A stretch of DNA of 64,000 bases from the NCBI RefSeq assembly GCF_002946835.1, contig NZ_CP026652.1:8246001-8310000 (forward strand), in the 5' to 3' direction. Origin of the DNA: Streptomyces dengpaensis. Lineage in GTDB: Bacteria > Actinomycetota > Actinomycetes > Streptomycetales > Streptomycetaceae. The translations under genes and the position numbers were made by a program. Below, one piece after another: positions 8,242-16,707 of this stretch. Under the pieces are notes generated by a model. The model saw nothing but the letters and a program-made list of their open reading frames with translations. It had not been told where the DNA came from and did not search any database. Positions within the stretch are counted from its first letter, which is position 1. Each line of letters starts with the position of its first letter.

Positions 8242-9858
8242 ATGATGCACAACGCCTCTCCGGTCGAGATGCCTGAACTCCACCTCGACGGTCACAATCT
8301 GGGCATGGATGAGGTCTACAGGCTTTCCACGATGAGGGAAGGGGCGAGGCTGGACCTGGCGGAAGACGCGGTCCTGCGTATGAAGAAGTCCCTTCAGGTC
8401 AAGGATGACCTCATCGCATCGGGGATACCCATCTATGGCGTCACCACGGGCTTCGGTGACAGCAGCAGCCGGCAGATCAGCCCCGAGAAGACGGTGGCTC
8501 TGCAGCGGAATCTGCTGCGGTTCCTGCGTGTGGGCACCGGGCCGGTGGCACCTGAGGAAGTCATTCGCGCGACCATGGTGATACGTGCCAACAGTGCCGC
8601 CCGAGGTCACTCCGCCATCCGGCAGGAGCCTATCCGCCTCATTCTGGACATGCTGCGCCACGGCATCCTGCCGCAGATCCCGGAGCGGGGCTCGGTGGGT
8701 GCCAGCGGCGACCTGGCCCCGCTGAGCTACTTGGCGGCGTCGCTCACCGGCGAAGGCGCCGTCACCTATCGGGGTGAGCGGATGCCGGCCGCCGAGGCCC
8801 TGCGCGCGGCTGGTCTGCAGCCGGTGGAACTGCAGGCCAAGGAAGGCCTCGCCCTGGTCAACGGTACTTCTTTCATGTCCGCCTATCTGACACTGGCGTT
8901 CACCGAGGCACGCGAACTCGCCTGGTGTGCCGAACTGTGCACGGCACTGGCTGCCGAGGTGCGCAGGAGCAGCAGGGACCAGTTCACCGCGTTCCCGCAC
9001 ATCAACAAGCCGCATCCGGGCCAGATGACCAGTGCCGAGAACATCCGGCAGATCCTTGAAGGATCCGCCCTGATCGGCACGGACGCCGATCTCCGGGGAG
9101 ACGGCATAAGTGAGGGCGCCACCTACCTGGAACTCGAACGCGGTATCCAGGACCCCTACTCCATCCGTTGCGCCCCCCACGTGATCGGCGTGCTGCGCGA
9201 CACCCTGCAGTGGACCGAGCAGTGGATCACCAACGAGATCAACTCCTCCAACGACAACCCACTCTTCGACGCAGAGTCGTTCAGCGTCCACAACAGCGGC
9301 AACTTCTACGGCGGCCATGTGGCCCAGGCCGCCGGTGCGCTGGCCGCCACTGTTGCCAGTGTGGGTGACCTCCTGGACCGACAGGTCCAGCTGCTGGTGG
9401 ACCCGAAGTTCAACCTGGGGCTTCCGGCGAACCTCATCGCCCCGGTCGAGGCCGCCGATCCGGCGGCCGGACTGCACCACGGCTTCAAGGGCGCGCAGAT
9501 CGCGTCCTCCGCTCTGACCGCTGAAGCACTCCATCTGACCATGCCGGTCAGCTCCTTCTCCCGGTCGACCGAGGCGCACAACCAGGACAAGGTCAGCATG
9601 GGCACCATCGCCGCCCGGCACGCCAGGACTGCCGTCCACCTGATCAGCGAGGTCACCGCGATCCACCTGGTGGCACTCTGCCAGGCCGCGGACATCATCG
9701 GCGCGGACAGGCTCGGCCCCCTCACCGCCCGTGCCCACACCTACCTGCGCAGCACCGTCCCCTTCGTCCAAGAGGATCGCCCCTTGGACGAAGAGTTCCA
9801 GCAGATCGCCAAGCTGCTCATCGACGGCTCCCTCCGCCGCGAGGTCATGGCCAGTTGA
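8242..9858 (+). CDS. MIO-type aromatic amino acid ammonia-lyase (PAL-like)
   Basis: This 538-residue enzyme of the HAL/PAL/TAL family has the self-forming MIO triad Ala-Ser-Gly in GSVGASGDLAPLSYLA (A154-G156), the catalytic tyrosine in PIYGVTTGFGD (Y65) and the EINSSNDNPLF motif. The selectivity position reads NLLRFLRVGTG, Phe94-Leu95. In bacterial PALs this pair is Phe-Leu, in TALs His-Leu and in histidine lyases Ser-His, so deamination of phenylalanine to trans-cinnamate is inferred. An aminomutase cannot be ruled out. GAAAGAGG precedes the ATG at 8242; ATG at 8245 is equally possible. It lies upstream of a CoA ligase, though an insertion remnant separates them. Confidence 0.85.
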   Translation: MMHNASPVEMPELHLDGHNLGMDEVYRLSTMREGARLDLAEDAVLRMKKSLQVKDDLIASGIPIYGVTTGFGDSSSRQISPEKTVALQRNLLRFLRVGTGPVAPEEVIRATMVIRANSAARGHSAIRQEPIRLILDMLRHGILPQIPERGSVGASGDLAPLSYLAASLTGEGAVTYRGERMPAAEALRAAGLQPVELQAKEGLALVNGTSFMSAYLTLAFTEARELAWCAELCTALAAEVRRSSRDQFTAFPHINKPHPGQMTSAENIRQILEGSALIGTDADLRGDGISEGATYLELERGIQDPYSIRCAPHVIGVLRDTLQWTEQWITNEINSSNDNPLFDAESFSVHNSGNFYGGHVAQAAGALAATVASVGDLLDRQVQLLVDPKFNLGLPANLIAPVEAADPAAGLHHGFKGAQIASSALTAEALHLTMPVSSFSRSTEAHNQDKVSMGTIAARHARTAVHLISEVTAIHLVALCQAADIIGADRLGPLTARAHTYLRSTVPFVQEDRPLDEEFQQIAKLLIDGSLRREVMAS

Positions 9859-9876
9859 CCGCAATGACGCTTGATG

Positions 9877-10012
9877 TCAAGCGGTGCGGGATGGGCGTGA
9901 TGTGACCAAGGCGGTCGCTTCGGCGTGGAGGTTTCGGGGTTTGAGGCATCCATAGACGATGCCTACGAGGCGGTCGCCGACCTGTCTGAGGCGGCCCTCC
10001 AACCGGCCTTAC
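9877..10012 (-). pseudogene. C-terminal remnant of an IS110-like transposase
   Basis: The minus-strand frame reads GRLRQVGDRLVGIVYGCLK then PRNLHAEATALV and stops at 9877. This resembles the C-terminal end seen in actinobacterial IS110-type transposases (pattern RLVGILHGCL). A stop codon lies just upstream at about 10012, and no other part of a transposase is present. It separates the lyase and ligase genes. Confidence 0.4.
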
Positions 10013-10160
10013 GACGGGCGCTGCTTGGTGTAGCGGCGGCGGGCGCCGGCAAGCTCCGCAGGGCGGAATAGAAGGTTCATCAAGCCCGGCCCGGAATTGA
10101 TTGGCCGAGGAATCACATTAGATCGTCGGCGGGCGGGGCTGCGAGATGGGGAGTGTAAAG

Positions 10161-11834
10161 ATGATCTTGTCCGAACTGAGGCCCAGTGAGGACGCGGTAC
10201 GGAAATATCGCGCCGCGGGGGTCTGGCGGAACGAAGGCCCGCTGGCGGACTTGCAGAAGTGGCGAGACGAAACACCGGAAGCCATCGCGGTGATCGCTTA
10301 CCGTGCCGGAACGGGCGTGCGCCGACTTACGTACCGGGAATTCGGCGACTACGTCGAGCGGTTCGCCGCGGCGCTGCATGAGCTCAACGTCGGGCCAGGG
10401 CAGGTCGTCGCGATGCAGTTGCCCAACTGGTGGGAGGTAAGCGCGCTGCTGCTGGCCTGCGCACGAGTCGGGGCGGTCGTCGCACCCGTCATGATGTCCA
10501 TCGGCCCACGCGAGCTGGAACGCATCCTGTCGCGACTGGACGCCGGCGTGTGCGTCACGGTCGACCAGTGGGGTGACGTGCGGTACGCGGACGCGGTGGC
10601 CGAGATGGCGCCCCGCCTGCCGAAGCTGCGGCACCGAGTGGTCATCAGCGGGGGCAATACCTCCGAGGACGTGGTGAACTTCGGCCGCCACTTCGAGGAC
10701 ACACCGCGGGAGCGACAGCCCGGGACGCTTCCGGGGGTGCCCGCCGAAGACCCGGACCGGGTGGCCGTGGTCCTGTTCACCTCAGGAACCTCCGGCGAGC
10801 CCAAGGGCGTGCTGCACACCTTCAACACGCTCTACGCCGGAGCCTCGGCGATAGCCCACGCGGAGGGGCTGGACACCCGAGACCGGTTCTTCACCACCCA
10901 GGCACTGACCCATATCTTCGGGTTGATGTACAACATCATGATCCCGCTGCTGGTCGGTGGCGCCTCCGTGCTGTCCGACGTCTGGGACCCCAAGGGTGCG
11001 CTGGACATCGTCGCCGAGAGCGAGACCACCGTCCTGGCGGGAGCACCGCCGTTCGTCACCGCGCTTGTCACCGCTGCCCAGGTGGAGCCCCGGTCGGCGC
11101 TCTCGCCGCGCATGGTGCTCAGTGGCGCCACCACGGTTCCCGGCCAGTTGGTTGCCTCTGTTCCGCAGACCTGGGGGGTGCCGCTGCGAACCCTTTGGGG
11201 AATGACCGAGGTACCCGGTCACACCTGGACCCGCCGTGACGATCCGCCGCTGTGGGGCTCGCAGAGCGACGGCAAACCAGGAGCCGGACTGGAACTCGAC
11301 TTCCGGTCCGACACCGACACCCCGCTCACCGCCGAGCAGCCGGCCCGGCTCTTCGTCCGTGGTGGCGGTGTGTGCCTGGCGACTTTCGGCCGGGACAGCG
11401 GTCGACTGCGGGTGACGGCCGACGTGGACGACGGCTGGTATGACACCGGTGACCTGGCGATTCCGGACGGTCGAGGGGGCCTGCGCATCATCGGCCGGAC
11501 CGCGGACCGTATCGGCGGCTCCTTCATGATCCCGATCAATGACGTCGAGACGGAGCTGCTCGCGCACTCCGATGTCCATGATGTCGCCCTCGTCGGCTAC
11601 CTGGATGACCGGGGCAATGAACTCGCCTGCGCGGTCGTCGTTCCCGGTGCGGCCACACCCACTCTGGCCGGTCTGCGGGAGTTCCTGACAGCCCGCGGCA
11701 TGACCGAGTGGTACCAGCCCAGTCGGCTCGAACTGGTGACAGAACTGCCGCGCAACGCCACCGGAAAGGTCCGTAAAGACCTTCTCCGCTCCCAGGTGAA
11801 GGACGGCCGCATGGTTGACCAACTGACGGTGTGA
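10161..11834 (+). CDS. AMP-forming acyl-CoA ligase (aromatic/alicyclic acid type)
   Basis: ATG at 10161 is chosen over the ATG at 10146 because GGGGAG lies 7 bases upstream. The 557-residue product has the ANL-family motifs: P-loop LFTSGTSGEPKGV near residue 206, TLWGMTEVPG, the YDTGDLA motif and the C-terminal lysine in NATGKVRKDL. Overall pattern (LPNWWEVSALLLACARVGAV) resembles cyclohexanecarboxylate- or benzoate-type CoA ligases. With the PAL-like lyase upstream, cinnamate or a derivative is a reasonable substrate guess, but only inferred. The C-terminal domain is complete. Confidence 0.85.
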   Translation: MILSELRPSEDAVRKYRAAGVWRNEGPLADLQKWRDETPEAIAVIAYRAGTGVRRLTYREFGDYVERFAAALHELNVGPGQVVAMQLPNWWEVSALLLACARVGAVVAPVMMSIGPRELERILSRLDAGVCVTVDQWGDVRYADAVAEMAPRLPKLRHRVVISGGNTSEDVVNFGRHFEDTPRERQPGTLPGVPAEDPDRVAVVLFTSGTSGEPKGVLHTFNTLYAGASAIAHAEGLDTRDRFFTTQALTHIFGLMYNIMIPLLVGGASVLSDVWDPKGALDIVAESETTVLAGAPPFVTALVTAAQVEPRSALSPRMVLSGATTVPGQLVASVPQTWGVPLRTLWGMTEVPGHTWTRRDDPPLWGSQSDGKPGAGLELDFRSDTDTPLTAEQPARLFVRGGGVCLATFGRDSGRLRVTADVDDGWYDTGDLAIPDGRGGLRIIGRTADRIGGSFMIPINDVETELLAHSDVHDVALVGYLDDRGNELACAVVVPGAATPTLAGLREFLTARGMTEWYQPSRLELVTELPRNATGKVRKDLLRSQVKDGRMVDQLTV

Positions 11835-11867
11835 CGCCTGGTGGTGAGGAGTGGCGGCGCCGGGCGA

Positions 11868-11887
11868 GCGGTCAGGGGGGTGACCGC
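11868..11887 (+). terminator. Possible terminator hairpin after the CoA ligase
   Basis: GCGGTCA (11868-11874) and TGACCGC (11881-11887) form a 7-bp stem with a G6 loop, 34 bases past the ligase stop. There is no T-run, which is common for Streptomyces terminators. Confidence 0.45.
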
Positions 11888-12295
11888 CCGTCCCGCCGCC
11901 CGTCACCGCCAGGCGGAAGCCACGAGCAGACACGCCGGCATGCCGGGCTTGCTGTGACAACCGTTGCAATGGCACGTACGCCTTCGCGTCGGTGGCCATT
12001 GCTTACATCGCGCCACTGGGTATTCGGAGGATCCAGGCGGTTCGCGAACGATGGCCAAGGCGCTGCGAAACCTTGAATGATGTTCACCTGCTGGGCGTGG
12101 TCGATGAACTGTTCCGCAGAACTGTAATCGCCGTGATCCGAAGATAAGCGGATCGGAGTCAAGTGTGCACCTTCGGCAATCTTCACTGACCTTTCTCGAT
12201 CGCCGTGATGATATCGACGGCCCCCTTCCTGCGCGGTCCGGCGCAAGGTTCACACCGCCCACCCAGGGACCGCCTCGCAAAGCCGTGCGGGCGGT
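11888..12295. other. Intergenic between convergent ligase and FAD monooxygenase genes
   Basis: About 400 bases with local AT-richer patches and no convincing open frame, repeat or remnant in either direction. Confidence 0.4.
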
Positions 12296-13528
12296 TCACC
12301 GTACTGATTCGGCGGGTGGGCGTTCGCGCAGGGCGCCATAGCCGATGAAGTACGCCGGTACGCGTTTGAGCCACGGTGAGGTGGTAAGCAGGTTGCTCAT
12401 GCGCTGTGCCCGCCTCGTATTGCCGAAGGGCGGGCGTCCGGCCAGTACCGGCGCGATGACCCGGGCGTGCGCGAACCGCTGCAGTGCCTGCGTCAATGCC
12501 GTGGTGGGCCACCGGCGCCGCTGGATGGCGCGGACGTCCCGCAGGCCGACCACCCCCTTGCGGAGTGGTTCGACCAGATGGCGGGCTGCGGCGACCGCGT
12601 CTTCGACGGCGAGGTTGATGCCGATGCCGAAGACCGGTGACATGGCGTGTGCCGCGTCGCCGATGCACAGCAGTCCCGGACGGTGCCAGCGCCGAAGGCG
12701 GTCGAGCCGTACGTCGAGCATCTTCACCTCGTCCCACGACCGCAGGGCATGCGCCCGGTTGCCGAGCCAGGGCACGGCGGCGGAGAAGTCGGCCATGAAC
12801 TGCTCGAGGCCGGCGGCGCGGCGTTCGGCGTTGCTGCCTTTGGCGATCAGTGCGGCGCACTGCCAGTACTCGCCACGGTCGATCATCGCGGTGAGGAAGC
12901 GGTTGCCGACGCCTCCCACCAGCCCGTGCGGGTCGCTGTCGTGGCGCGGCAGCCGGAACCACCAGGCGTCCATAGGGCACGTGAACTGCCGCAGCCCCAG
13001 TTCGGGCCGCGAGCGGACCAGAGAGGTCCGTCCGTCGCAGGCCACTGTGAGGGTGGCCCGCAGTTCGCCGCTGCGACCGTCGGACATGCGGTACCGCACC
13101 CCGGTGACCCGTCCGCGCTCCACCAGCAGGGACGTCGCTTCGGTGTTCATCCGCAGCGAGAAGGACGGTTCCTTGCGGGCCTCGTCGGCCAGCAGGTCGA
13201 GCAGGTCCCACTGCGGCACCATCGCCACGTAGTTGTACGGGCCCGGCAGCGCGCTGATGTCCGAGACGGTGATCAGCGCACCGTCCGTGCCGAGCGGCAG
13301 CTGGACCCGGGTCACCCGGCGCTGCTCGAGGCGGGCGAAACGCTCGGCCAGGCCGAGGTCGTCCAGCAGTGCCAGGGTCGAGGGATGGACCGTGTCGCCG
13401 CGGAAGTCCCGCAGAAAGTCGCCGTGCTTTTCCAGGACCGTGACGGCCACGCCGGCCCGCGCCAGCAGCAGGCCGAACACCATGCCCGCCGGGCCGCCGC
13501 CCACCACGCAGCACGTTGTCCGCTCCAT
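12296..13528 (-). CDS. FAD-dependent aromatic-type monooxygenase (PHBH fold)
   Basis: ATG at 13528 is preferred to an upstream start because AGGGGAAGGA lies directly upstream at good spacing. The 410-residue product shows the class A flavin monooxygenase signature: CCVVGGGPAGMVFGLLLARA near the N-terminus (dinucleotide binding), LTVACDGRTSLVR (DG motif) and LLCIGDAAHAMSPVFGIGIN (GD motif). Such enzymes hydroxylate aromatic rings or related substrates using NAD(P)H and O2. It is divergent from the P450 gene with 107 bp between starts, a layout that suggests shared control. The start region holds a near-palindromic GGGCGTATACCCT. Confidence 0.87.
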   Translation of the reverse strand: MERTTCCVVGGGPAGMVFGLLLARAGVAVTVLEKHGDFLRDFRGDTVHPSTLALLDDLGLAERFARLEQRRVTRVQLPLGTDGALITVSDISALPGPYNYVAMVPQWDLLDLLADEARKEPSFSLRMNTEATSLLVERGRVTGVRYRMSDGRSGELRATLTVACDGRTSLVRSRPELGLRQFTCPMDAWWFRLPRHDSDPHGLVGGVGNRFLTAMIDRGEYWQCAALIAKGSNAERRAAGLEQFMADFSAAVPWLGNRAHALRSWDEVKMLDVRLDRLRRWHRPGLLCIGDAAHAMSPVFGIGINLAVEDAVAAARHLVEPLRKGVVGLRDVRAIQRRRWPTTALTQALQRFAHARVIAPVLAGRPPFGNTRRAQRMSNLLTTSPWLKRVPAYFIGYGALRERPPAESVR

Positions 13529-13635
13529 CGCAGTCCTTCCCCTCAGTGACATCCACGACCAGAACCAATAGGGCGTATACCCTCAAAGGCGAACATTTTC
13601 GCCGTGTGGGTTCGAGACGCCCCCTTGGAGGCCCG

Positions 13636-14862
13636 ATGAACGAGCACCCGGTCCTTCTGCCCTACACCGATCCGGCCTTCGCAGCGGATCCCTTCCCGTT
13701 TTACCGGCGCTTGCGCGATGACGGCCCGGTACGGCGGGCCGTCATCGCCGGCGGTCTTGAGGCATGGCTGGTCACCCGCTACGAAGACGGCCTCGCCGCC
13801 CTGTCCGACCCACGGCTGAGCAGCGACGTCCGCGACGCCTCGGACCCCCGGCTCCTGGAGCGGCTGCCCGCCACGGAGCGCGAGTCGATGCTGCGCACCA
13901 TGCTCCGCTGCGACCCGCCCGACCACACCCGCCTGCGCCGCCTGGTCTCCAAGGCGTTCACCGCCCGCAGAGTTGCCGAACTGCGCCCCCGTATCCAGGA
14001 GATCACCGACCAGCTGCTCGATGAGGTCGTGCCCGCCGGCAAGGCCGATCTCATCGAGGACTTCGCGCTCCCGCTGCCCGTCACGGTCATCGGCGAACTG
14101 CTCGGAGTACCCGCCACCGACCGGCACGACTTCCAGCGGTGGACCGACGACATGATCCTCCAGGGAGCCGAGCCCCCGGACCCGGCCCGGATCGACCGGG
14201 CGTGGCAGCAGATGCGCTCCTACCTGACCGGACTCCTTGAAAACAAGCGGGCCCACCCCGGCAACGACCTGCTCAGCGCGCTGATCACCACCCGCGACGA
14301 GGAACACCGGCTGGACGAGGACGAGCTGATCGCCATGGCTTTCCTGCTGCTGGTGGCCGGATACATCACCACGGTCAACCTGATCGGCACCGGCATCGCC
14401 CACCTGCTCGCCCACCCCGACCAGCTGCACCAGCTGCGGGATGATCCCGGCCTGCTGCCCGCTGCGATCGAGGAGTTCCTGCGCTACGACGGACCGGTCA
14501 ACCCCGGCATCGCCCGGTTCGCGCGCGAGGACGTCACCATCGCCGGAGTGAGCATCCCCCGCGGAGCGACCGTGCTGGTCGCCTCCGCCATCGCCGACCG
14601 CGACCCGGCGCAATTCCCGGACCCCGACCGCCTGGACATCACCCGGCAGGACAACGCACACCTCGCCTTCGGACACGGCATCCACTACTGCCTGGGAGCG
14701 CCGCTGGCCCGGCTCGAGGGCCAGATCGCCATCGGAACCGCCCTGCGCCGCCTGCCCCACCTCAGCCTGGCCGTGCCGCCCGACGCACTGCGATGGCGCT
14801 CGGGCGGCCTGCGCGGCCCCGAACAACTGCCCGTCACCTTCACCCCCGGCGACACCGCCTGA
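13636..14862 (+). CDS. Cytochrome P450 (CYP107-like)
   Basis: ATG at 13636 follows TTGGAGG. The 408-residue soluble P450 has ExxR in EEFLR (E280, R283) and the heme loop FGHGIHYCLGAPLAR (C352). The I-helix reads LLVAGYITTVNLI; the usual acid of AG(x)(D/E)TT is Ile244, while both threonines remain. Loss of this acid changes proton delivery in known P450s, so catalysis may be atypical. It is divergent from an FAD monooxygenase and may act in the same pathway as the lyase and ligase, although strand order makes this only a neighbourhood argument. No ferredoxin gene is adjacent. Confidence 0.92.
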   Translation: MNEHPVLLPYTDPAFAADPFPFYRRLRDDGPVRRAVIAGGLEAWLVTRYEDGLAALSDPRLSSDVRDASDPRLLERLPATERESMLRTMLRCDPPDHTRLRRLVSKAFTARRVAELRPRIQEITDQLLDEVVPAGKADLIEDFALPLPVTVIGELLGVPATDRHDFQRWTDDMILQGAEPPDPARIDRAWQQMRSYLTGLLENKRAHPGNDLLSALITTRDEEHRLDEDELIAMAFLLLVAGYITTVNLIGTGIAHLLAHPDQLHQLRDDPGLLPAAIEEFLRYDGPVNPGIARFAREDVTIAGVSIPRGATVLVASAIADRDPAQFPDPDRLDITRQDNAHLAFGHGIHYCLGAPLARLEGQIAIGTALRRLPHLSLAVPPDALRWRSGGLRGPEQLPVTFTPGDTA

Positions 14863-14938
14863 AGCCGACAGCGGTGGCCAGCCGCCGCACACCCACTCCA
14901 CGCCGGCCGCCGCACACCCACCGCCCGGAGCCACCAGC

Positions 14939-15084
14939 TACTTGACCGGTGGCCACGGAGTCATGGTCGACTTCCCGCAGAGTCAGAACTGGCAAGCCTG
15001 ATGGCCCAGTTCTACGAGACCGGTCGCATCGTGTCGACGGTCTGCCACGGTGCGACCGGCTTGCTGAACGTCACGGGCCCATAG
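14939..15084 (+). pseudogene. DJ-1/PfpI family fragment with frameshift
   Basis: The frame from 14939 reads YLTGGHGVMVDFPQSQNWQA and then stops; the next frame continues MAQFYETGRIVSTVCHGATG and ends LLNVTGP at 15084. Together these match the core of DJ-1/PfpI/Hsp31-type proteins, including the nucleophile elbow VCHG. Both flanks of the roughly 220-residue fold are missing. It is a decayed internal piece, not a working gene. Confidence 0.65.
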
Positions 15085-15204
15085 CGGACTCAAGGCCGTT
15101 GGGAATGGATCTGGGCATCCGGTGGCTGTCGTGTATGGATCATGTCGGGTGGCGATCGCGGTCATTCGGCTTCGTATGGGCCGCTTTGAGGGAGTGTCAG
15201 CAGC

Positions 15205-15870
15205 GTGTCCGTTTCACAGCTTGCCGTCGAGCGTGTGCGTGTCTCCGCTGAACCCGACTGGTACGAGTCGGCCGGTATCTCGCTCGGCATCCGGGTCGGG
15301 AACTTGGTCTTCACCTCGGGACAGGCCCCGATCGACGGCGAAGGGGCCACGGTCGGAGCTGGGGACTTCGAGACTCAAGGCCGTCTGGCGCTCGCGAATC
15401 TGTCGACGGTGCTGACGAACGCGGGCTCCAGTCTCGCTGACGTGGTGAAGGCCACCGTGTTCGTCACCGACATCGCGCAACTGGACGTCTTCGACAGGCT
15501 GCGCGCGGAACACTTCCCGGACAAGCCTCACCTCGCGGAGTCGTTCGTCGAGGTGTCCTCACTCGCCGACCCCGCGTGGATGATCGAGATTGAGGCGATC
15601 GGCTCATCCGGTGAGACTGGGCACCACGCCCTCTCCCGGGGCGTCAGGAGTCAGGTCACAGACGTAGTACTGCGATGGCCACGGTGGGGTGAAAGACGGT
15701 GGGCCCGCTCGTCGGACCGGGTTGCCGCAGCCCAAGAGGCCACGCGCGGAATCATGGCGGTCCGGAGGACAGTCTTATTGCGGGGTGCCTTTGAGGGGGC
15801 GCAGGACAGCGGCGCCGGCGCGCAGGAGCGCGGCAAGCGGCGGTCCCGCCCAGCGGGTCAGATCGCGTGA
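15205..15870 (+). CDS. RidA-family protein with unusual C-terminal tail
   Basis: GTG at 15205 starts a 221-residue product; GAGGGAG lies about 11 bases upstream. Residues 1-133 are a complete RidA/YjgF trimer-forming fold (GNLVFTSGQAPIDGEG, NAGSSLADVVKATVFVTD, DPAWMIEIEAIG). RidA proteins hydrolyse reactive enamines/imines and usually stop at about 130 residues. The final 88 residues are Arg-rich, lack the expected codon bias and run antisense into the small-protein gene downstream of parA. I infer a rearrangement near 15610 that removed the native stop; the RidA core may still work. Confidence 0.75.
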   Translation: MSVSQLAVERVRVSAEPDWYESAGISLGIRVGNLVFTSGQAPIDGEGATVGAGDFETQGRLALANLSTVLTNAGSSLADVVKATVFVTDIAQLDVFDRLRAEHFPDKPHLAESFVEVSSLADPAWMIEIEAIGSSGETGHHALSRGVRSQVTDVVLRWPRWGERRWARSSDRVAAAQEATRGIMAVRRTVLLRGAFEGAQDSGAGAQERGKRRSRPAGQIA

Positions 15871-16005
15871 CAGGGCGGGGTCGAGCTCGATGGTCACCCG
15901 GACGTATCGGGTGTGCAGCTGGGTGACCTTGGAGTGATGACGGGGTGCGGTGGCGTCCGGTTCGCGTTGCAGTGCGGCTCGGTAGGTGTTCCTGCGCTGA
16001 TTCAC
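15775..16005 (-). CDS. Small ParB-like/ribbon-helix-helix protein downstream of parA, probably C-terminally damaged
   Basis: The 76-residue frame starts inside the last codons of the parA gene (4-base ATGA overlap), so the two are translationally coupled. It includes HTRYVRVTIELDPALSRDLT, which looks like the beta-strand and helix of small DNA-binding partners encoded after ParA on Streptomyces plasmids. The tail after about residue 50 is not conserved-looking and overlaps the RidA tail on the other strand. It is probably a remnant cut by the same rearrangement. Confidence 0.5.
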   Translation of the reverse strand: MNQRRNTYRAALQREPDATAPRHHSKVTQLHTRYVRVTIELDPALSRDLTRWAGPPLAALLRAGAAVLRPLKGTPQ

Positions 16006-16631
16006 ACTGTGTCCTGACGCTTGATGAGTTCGTCCGCGAGGTCCATGTATGCGGAGCCTTTGACGTCGATGGGGCTGCCGAATGACTGGGCGTACAGGTC
16101 GAGCCGGGGGATGTGGGTGGACAGTACGTCGAAGCCCCGTTCGGTGAGAGCTTCGCGTGCATCGGCGTCGGGACCGGTGCGCGTGGCGTCGGGACGGTTG
16201 GTGCGGTTGAGCAGGACGGCGGCACGGGCAGGCCGGGCGCGCAGGGACTGCACGTCGCCCATTTCGCTGTTGATGGGGGCCATGCGGTCCAGCTCAATGG
16301 GGGCTGGGGTGACCGGCACGATCCACTCGCTCGCGTATCTCATGATGCTCCGGGCGATGTGGGCGTGGTCCTCCAGTTGCGGGGCGTCGAAGACCACAGC
16401 CTGCCGGTTGCCGAGGAAGTCGTTCACCCGCCGGTGTACGTCGCCCACCGGAAGGGCGATCACAGGAAACGGGAAGCCGCCTGCCAGTTCGCTCCAGCGC
16501 AGCGCGGAGGAGGCGGGGTCACTGTCCACGAGCAGCGGTTGGATGCCCGACTCGTGAAGCGCGTGAGCCAGCCAGACTGCGCTGGTCGTCTTTCCCACTC
16601 CGGGTTTCAGGTTCACAAAGGCATGGCTCAT
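16002..16631 (-). CDS. ParA-family partition ATPase
   Basis: The product starts MSHAFVNLKPGVGKTTSAVW (ATG at 16631; longer starts up to 16697 exist but add a non-conserved leader). Residues 9-16 are the deviant Walker A box KPGVGKTT, followed by LLVDSDPASSALRW (Walker A') and AVVFDAPQLED (Walker B region). At 209 residues it belongs to the short ParA group found on actinobacterial plasmids and integrative elements, where it segregates DNA with a small DNA-binding partner. Its presence suggests plasmid or element ancestry for this part. Confidence 0.85.
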   Translation of the reverse strand: MSHAFVNLKPGVGKTTSAVWLAHALHESGIQPLLVDSDPASSALRWSELAGGFPFPVIALPVGDVHRRVNDFLGNRQAVVFDAPQLEDHAHIARSIMRYASEWIVPVTPAPIELDRMAPINSEMGDVQSLRARPARAAVLLNRTNRPDATRTGPDADAREALTERGFDVLSTHIPRLDLYAQSFGSPIDVKGSAYMDLADELIKRQDTV

Positions 16632-16707
16632 CGACACAAGAGCAACGCTAGGAGCCGCTTGCCGGCAGCTGTCGTCGGCGCGGGAGACGGCTTGCACCGT
16701 TCACCCT

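Noticed and set aside
8179..9864. 561-codon minus-strand open frame
   Set aside because: Antisense to the ammonia-lyase; Gly/Arg/Val-rich with no family pattern, a typical high-GC shadow.
15205..15870. RidA tail as a new fused domain
   Set aside because: Tail is Arg-rich, overlaps an antisense gene and lacks codon bias; a rearrangement is simpler.
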